Source of the DNA: Bdellovibrionales bacterium
GTDB lineage: Bacteria; Bdellovibrionota; UBA2361; JAGRAS01
Assembly: GCA_020434465.1 (NCBI GenBank)
Contig: JAGRAS010000049.1
Span: 1-8,635, forward strand
Length of the DNA stretch: 8,635 bases
Direction: 5' to 3'
Shown: piece after piece, positions 6,110 to 8,635 of the stretch
Position numbering within the stretch: position 1 is the stretch's first letter
How the letters are laid out: every line of letters starts with the position of its first letter
Program-made: the position numbers and the translations under genes
The notes under the pieces: generated by a model
Database searches by the model: none
What the model saw: only the letters and a program-made list of their open reading frames with translations
What the model was told of the DNA's origin: nothing

Positions 6110-6905
6110 GAAAAGAGAGAAAGCTAACTACATGATTCAATCTGTTTCACATGCGATTGATGTGCTTGAGGAATTAAGTAAAGCAGGAGGTGAAGTTGGC
6201 GTAACTGAGCTTTCAAAGCGCTTAAAATTGCACAAGAATAATGTGTTTAGATTGTTAGCTACTTTAGAGTTGCGTGGCTATGTTGAGCAGAACATGGAGA
6301 CTGAGGATTACCGCTTAGGTGTTAAATCTTTACAACTAGGGCAAGCTTATCTTGCGCAGAGTGATTTGGTTCAGCGCTCACTGCCAATTATGAGAAAGCT
6401 GTCAGAAGGTCTTGGAGAAACAGTTAGTCTTGCAGTTTTACAAAATGGACAAGTGCAGTTCCCGATATCTATTGCTTCAAAACGACCAGTAAGTGTGTCA
6501 GCTAGAATAAATGTTTCATTGCCTGCAAAAATGAATGCAGCTGGTAGATTGTTAACTGCGCAACTCCCTGATTCAATGCTTGATGAGCTTTTAGCTTCTA
6601 ATACTCCCCAAGATGCTGCTATTAAAAATCAGTTGCATGAGTTGAGAAAAACAGGGGTGATAATGGACAAGTCTGCAATTGAAGCAGATGTAACAGCTAT
6701 TGCAAAAGTTGTTACTGGTCATAATAAGCAAGTTGTTGGTGCGATAGAAGTGTTAGCGCCTCAATATAGAGCGAAAGCTGAGTCGATTATGGCTTCTGTA
6801 GAAGAGGCTGCAAATGAGTTATCCTTAACTCTAGGTGCAAGTAAGCCTGGGTTAATTGCTACTATCGAGAAGGAGATTACAAACACTACAACTGCAAGTA
6901 TGTAG
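6102..6905 (+). CDS. IclR-family transcriptional regulator
   Basis: A 267-residue regulator, the usual length for the family. It opens with SVSHAIDVLEEL (14-25), the typical IclR lead-in. A winged helix-turn-helix follows (about 34-73): VTELSKRLKLHKNNVFRLLATLELRGYVEQ, then the wing ending in YRLG. Residues about 85-245 form the C-terminal effector-binding (GAF-like) domain, with ETVSLAVLQNGQV (106-118) and VVGAIEVLAPQYR (211-223) at the expected places. The segment around 130-155 and the usual 'cysteine-containing' effector loop are poorly conserved, so the ligand cannot be guessed. Family members often act on catabolic genes. The acyl-CoA dehydrogenase gene downstream in the same direction is the natural candidate target, but a terminator separates the two. 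The ATG has CAGGGG (6087-6092) 9 nt upstream. The DNA-binding half resembles deltaproteobacterial IclR proteins. Confidence 0.92.
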   Translation: MGKKREKANYMIQSVSHAIDVLEELSKAGGEVGVTELSKRLKLHKNNVFRLLATLELRGYVEQNMETEDYRLGVKSLQLGQAYLAQSDLVQRSLPIMRKLSEGLGETVSLAVLQNGQVQFPISIASKRPVSVSARINVSLPAKMNAAGRLLTAQLPDSMLDELLASNTPQDAAIKNQLHELRKTGVIMDKSAIEADVTAIAKVVTGHNKQVVGAIEVLAPQYRAKAESIMASVEEAANELSLTLGASKPGLIATIEKEITNTTTASM

Positions 6906-6926
6906 CATTTAATACTTCTCTAGAAT

Positions 6927-6965
6927 AAAAACCTGCCTTAAGCTTACACTTTTGGCGGGTTTTTT
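6927..6965 (+). terminator. intrinsic terminator after the IclR gene
   Basis: AAAAACCTGCC (6927-6937) pairs with GGCGGGTTTTT (6954-6964) through one U-G wobble. The GC-rich core is CC-T-GCC/GGC-G-GG, the loop is 16 nt, and a T-run ends at 6965. It lies 21 bp past the stop codon. The A-run on the 5' arm could allow function in both directions, though no minus-strand gene ends here. It makes the regulator and the acyl-CoA dehydrogenase separate transcription units. Confidence 0.85.
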
Positions 6966-6989
6966 ATTGGCAATTTTAAAACACATTTT

Positions 6990-7019
6990 CAAATTTAAAT
7001 ATTCAAAGCTTTAAATTTG
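6990..7019 (+). promoter_or_regulatory. perfect 10-bp inverted repeat upstream of the acyl-CoA dehydrogenase
   Basis: CAAATTTAAA (6990-6999) and TTTAAATTTG (7010-7019) are perfect inverted arms around a 10-bp spacer, giving a centre-to-centre distance of 20 bp, about two helical turns. This is the geometry of an operator for a dimeric or tetrameric regulator. No convincing sigma-70 hexamers were found in the gap (TTGAGT at 7039-7044 lacks a -10 at the right spacing). The arms are almost all A/T, so chance must be considered. Confidence 0.4.
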
Positions 7020-7055
7020 CCTACTCTTGTTTTCTGTATTGAGTTAAGATCTGTT

Positions 7056-7077
7056 AAAAAATCGCAGATTTTTTTTT
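7056..7077 (+). promoter_or_regulatory. A/U hairpin with U-run just before the dehydrogenase ribosome site
   Basis: AAAAAATC (7056-7063) pairs perfectly with GATTTTTT (7067-7074) across a GCA loop, and three further T follow (to 7077). The shape is terminator-like, but with only one G-C pair it would be weak. It ends 8 nt before the ribosome site TAAGGGGA (7085-7092). It could be a leaky attenuator, a protective leader stem, or simply an A/T-rich sequence. Confidence 0.3.
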
Positions 7078-7095
7078 GTTCATGTAAGGGGAACT

Positions 7096-8250
7096 GTGAC
7101 ATATAATTCTCATTTTTTAAATTTAACTGATGATCAGGCAGCTCTTAAGGAAGAGGCCTTGAAGTTTGCTCAAAAAGAAATTGTTCCAGTAGCAGGCAAA
7201 TATGACGCTTCTAGTGAATTTCCAAAGGATATTTTAAAAAAAGCTCATAGTCTTGGTTTGTTTAACTTAACTATAGATGAAAATCTTGGTGGCACTGGTT
7301 TAGGTATTCATGATGCTTGTCTGATTATTGAAGAGTTGGCTGCTGGTTGTGGTGGATTTGCAACTTCTATTGTAGCAAATGATTTAGCTTTGATTCCTAT
7401 TTTGATTGCTGGAAATGATAAGCAAAAAGAAAAATTTGTTAAAAATATTGCTGAGGCAGGTGATTTTGCATCTTTTTGTTTAAGTGAGCCTGGTGCAGGC
7501 TCAGATGCTGGAGGCATATCAACAAATATTAAGGCTGACGGTGATTATTATATTTTAAATGGTGCAAAGCAGTGGATAACCAATGGCGGTCATGCGAAGC
7601 AATTTACAGTGTTTGCAACAATCGATAAGGAAAAAAAACATAAAGGTATTTGCTGTCTTGTAGTGCCAAGAGACTTAGAGGGAGTTAGTACTGGTCACCA
7701 TGAAAATAAACTAGGACAGCGTTGTTCAAATACGGTTAGTGTAAACTTTGATAATGTAAAGGTTCCAAAAGAAAACTTATTGGGCGCAGAAGGTGATGGT
7801 TTTGTTACTGCGATGAAAACCTTAGATAAAACCAGGCCGATGACCGCAATAATAGCTACAGGAATTGCAAGAGCTGCTTTTTTATATGCTTTAGATTATG
7901 CCAAAGATAGAAAACAATTTAGTAGGCCAATTGCTGACTTTCAAGCTGTTCAATTTATGCTTGCCGATATGGCTACGAGTATTGATGCTGCTAGATTATT
8001 AACTCTGAGGTCTGCAGAAATGCTTGATCGTGGTGTTGATGCTTCAACAGAGTCAAGTATGGCAAAAAGATTTGCAGCTGATGAGGCTATGCAAATAACA
8101 ACCAATGCTGTGCAAATTTATGGTGGCTATGGTTATACAAAAGAGTATCCTGTTGAAAAATTAATGAGAGATGCAAAGCTTATGCAGATATATGAAGGTA
8201 CCAGTCAGATTCAGCGGATTGTTATTGCAAAGGGTTTGTTGAGGGACTAA
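7096..8250 (+). CDS. acyl-CoA dehydrogenase (short/medium-chain type)
   Basis: A flavoenzyme that introduces the 2,3 double bond into fatty acyl-CoA, the first step of beta-oxidation, passing electrons to electron-transfer flavoprotein. At 384 residues it has normal full length. It shows the helical N-domain (about 1-120), the beta domain with signature CLSEPGAGSDAGG (128-140) and WITNGG (160-165), and the C-terminal helical domain with DRKQF (271-275) and the second signature starting QIYGGYGYTKEYPVEKLM (340-357). The catalytic base is Glu367 in IYEGTSQIQR, the position used by short- and medium-chain enzymes. The KTRP segment (245-248) recalls medium-chain enzymes, but chain length or a branched-chain substrate cannot be decided from this. 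The GTG start is chosen because AAGGGG (7086-7091) lies 4 nt upstream and it gives the family's N-terminus. No electron-transfer-flavoprotein or other beta-oxidation gene is in the window. An Hpt gene follows after 2 bp. Confidence 0.95.
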   Translation: MTYNSHFLNLTDDQAALKEEALKFAQKEIVPVAGKYDASSEFPKDILKKAHSLGLFNLTIDENLGGTGLGIHDACLIIEELAAGCGGFATSIVANDLALIPILIAGNDKQKEKFVKNIAEAGDFASFCLSEPGAGSDAGGISTNIKADGDYYILNGAKQWITNGGHAKQFTVFATIDKEKKHKGICCLVVPRDLEGVSTGHHENKLGQRCSNTVSVNFDNVKVPKENLLGAEGDGFVTAMKTLDKTRPMTAIIATGIARAAFLYALDYAKDRKQFSRPIADFQAVQFMLADMATSIDAARLLTLRSAEMLDRGVDASTESSMAKRFAADEAMQITTNAVQIYGGYGYTKEYPVEKLMRDAKLMQIYEGTSQIQRIVIAKGLLRD

Positions 8251-8252
8251 TT

Positions 8253-8594
8253 ATGCCAAAAGTTTTTGATAGAGAAGATGCTATGACGCGTGTAGAGCAA
8301 GATTCTCAGTTATTGTCTGAGCTGATGGATATTTTTCTTACAGAATATCAGGATTATCTTACAGCGATCGATAACGCGATAATATCTAAGGATACCAAAA
8401 AAATTACAGAAAATGCACATAGTATAAAAAGCGCCTTAGGAAATATTGGTGCGGCAAGCTCTTTCGAATTAGCAAAAAATCTTGAGTTTGCTGCAAGAAA
8501 AGATCAATTAGAAAAAGCAGTTGGTTTTTCTGCTGCATTAAAGACTGAAGTTGGTAAGTTTTTAGTTGAAATTGAAAAGTTTAAGTCGGCTTAG
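8253..8594 (+). CDS. single-domain Hpt histidine phosphotransfer protein
   Basis: A 113-residue soluble all-helical protein. The motif AHSIKSALGNIGA (55-67) matches the Hpt signature, with His56 as the phosphorylated residue and Lys59 at the usual +3 position. The glycine that normally follows the lysine is Ser60 here, a mild departure. Flanking segments (about 14-45 and 70-111) would form the other helices of the four-helix bundle. Hpt proteins relay phosphate between receiver domains of hybrid kinases and response regulators; no kinase or regulator is in the window, so the partners are unknown. The ATG is 2 bp after the acyl-CoA dehydrogenase stop, and its ribosome site GAGGG (8241-8245) lies within that gene's last codons. 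The two are almost surely cotranscribed and probably translationally coupled. No terminator is visible in the last 41 bp, so the operon may continue. Confidence 0.85.
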   Translation: MPKVFDREDAMTRVEQDSQLLSELMDIFLTEYQDYLTAIDNAIISKDTKKITENAHSIKSALGNIGAASSFELAKNLEFAARKDQLEKAVGFSAALKTEVGKFLVEIEKFKSA

Positions 8595-8635
8595 AAATCT
8601 TTTTAGTGAGTATGCTTTGACCACTGGGATAGTTT

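Noticed and set aside
7082..7087. ATG-TAA start-stop minigene before the dehydrogenase ribosome site
   Set aside because: No ribosome site precedes it and such a hexamer is common by chance.
7308..7517. Minus-strand 69-codon frame inside the acyl-CoA dehydrogenase gene
   Set aside because: Opposite a conserved coding region with no ribosome site or recognisable product.
8595..8635. Start of another gene at the right edge
   Set aside because: GTG and ATG codons here run into a stop within a few codons or have no ribosome site; 41 bases are too few to judge.
1..8635. Mobile elements, CRISPR arrays, tRNA or rRNA genes
   Set aside because: No long direct or terminal repeats, transposase or integrase motifs, regular spacer-repeat pattern, or tRNA/rRNA signature was seen on either strand.

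Overview
This window is ordinary, A+T-rich bacterial chromosome (roughly two-thirds A+T by eye). The organism looks like a diderm (Gram-negative) proteobacterium in the broad sense, most likely one of the old 'Deltaproteobacteria' lineages (Desulfobacterota, Bdellovibrionota, SAR324 or similar). Four observations point there: a primary sigma factor with a large insertion between regions 1.2 and 2, a lipoprotein with an outer-membrane-type sorting signal followed by a fibronectin-III-like domain, an IclR regulator whose N-terminus resembles deltaproteobacterial sequences, and linked dnaG-rpoD genes. The exact phylum cannot be fixed by reading alone.

Layout. Positions 1-1518 hold the 3' five-sixths or so of dnaG (primase), cut by the window edge. 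A 257-bp gap carries a repeated octamer, a strong sigma-70-type promoter and a structured leader, then rpoD (1776-4034) starts at GTG. This is the dnaG-rpoD end of the classic macromolecular-synthesis operon. A convergent gene on the minus strand (4044-5000), a probable but atypical GT-B glycosyltransferase, ends 9 bp from rpoD. The likely rpoD terminator lies inside the last codons of that convergent gene. A 162-bp divergent intergenic region leads to a small secreted lipoprotein (5163-5759). Next is a 342-bp non-coding stretch with a perfect DnaA box, several inverted repeats and an A/T-rich palindrome just ahead of an IclR-family regulator (6102-6905). A good intrinsic terminator closes that gene. 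A 190-bp gap then leads to an acyl-CoA dehydrogenase (7096-8250, GTG start) and, 2 bp later, a single-domain Hpt phosphotransfer protein (8253-8594). The last 41 bp contain nothing I can assign.

How the genes fit together. DnaG (replication priming) and RpoD (housekeeping transcription) are the conserved core. The glycosyltransferase-like gene and the lipoprotein are envelope-related and have no obvious functional tie to them. The IclR regulator lies directly upstream of a fatty-acyl-CoA oxidation gene in the same direction, so it may regulate that gene, but the terminator between them makes them separate transcription units. The tight coupling of the acyl-CoA dehydrogenase to an Hpt protein is the least expected gene pairing.

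No wholly new defence, mobile or biosynthetic system is visible. The points worth a second look are mainly regulatory: the rpoD leader and octamer array, the terminator embedded in a convergent gene, the operator-like repeats around the IclR gene, the lysine-rich tail on sigma-70, and the acyl-CoA dehydrogenase/Hpt pair.
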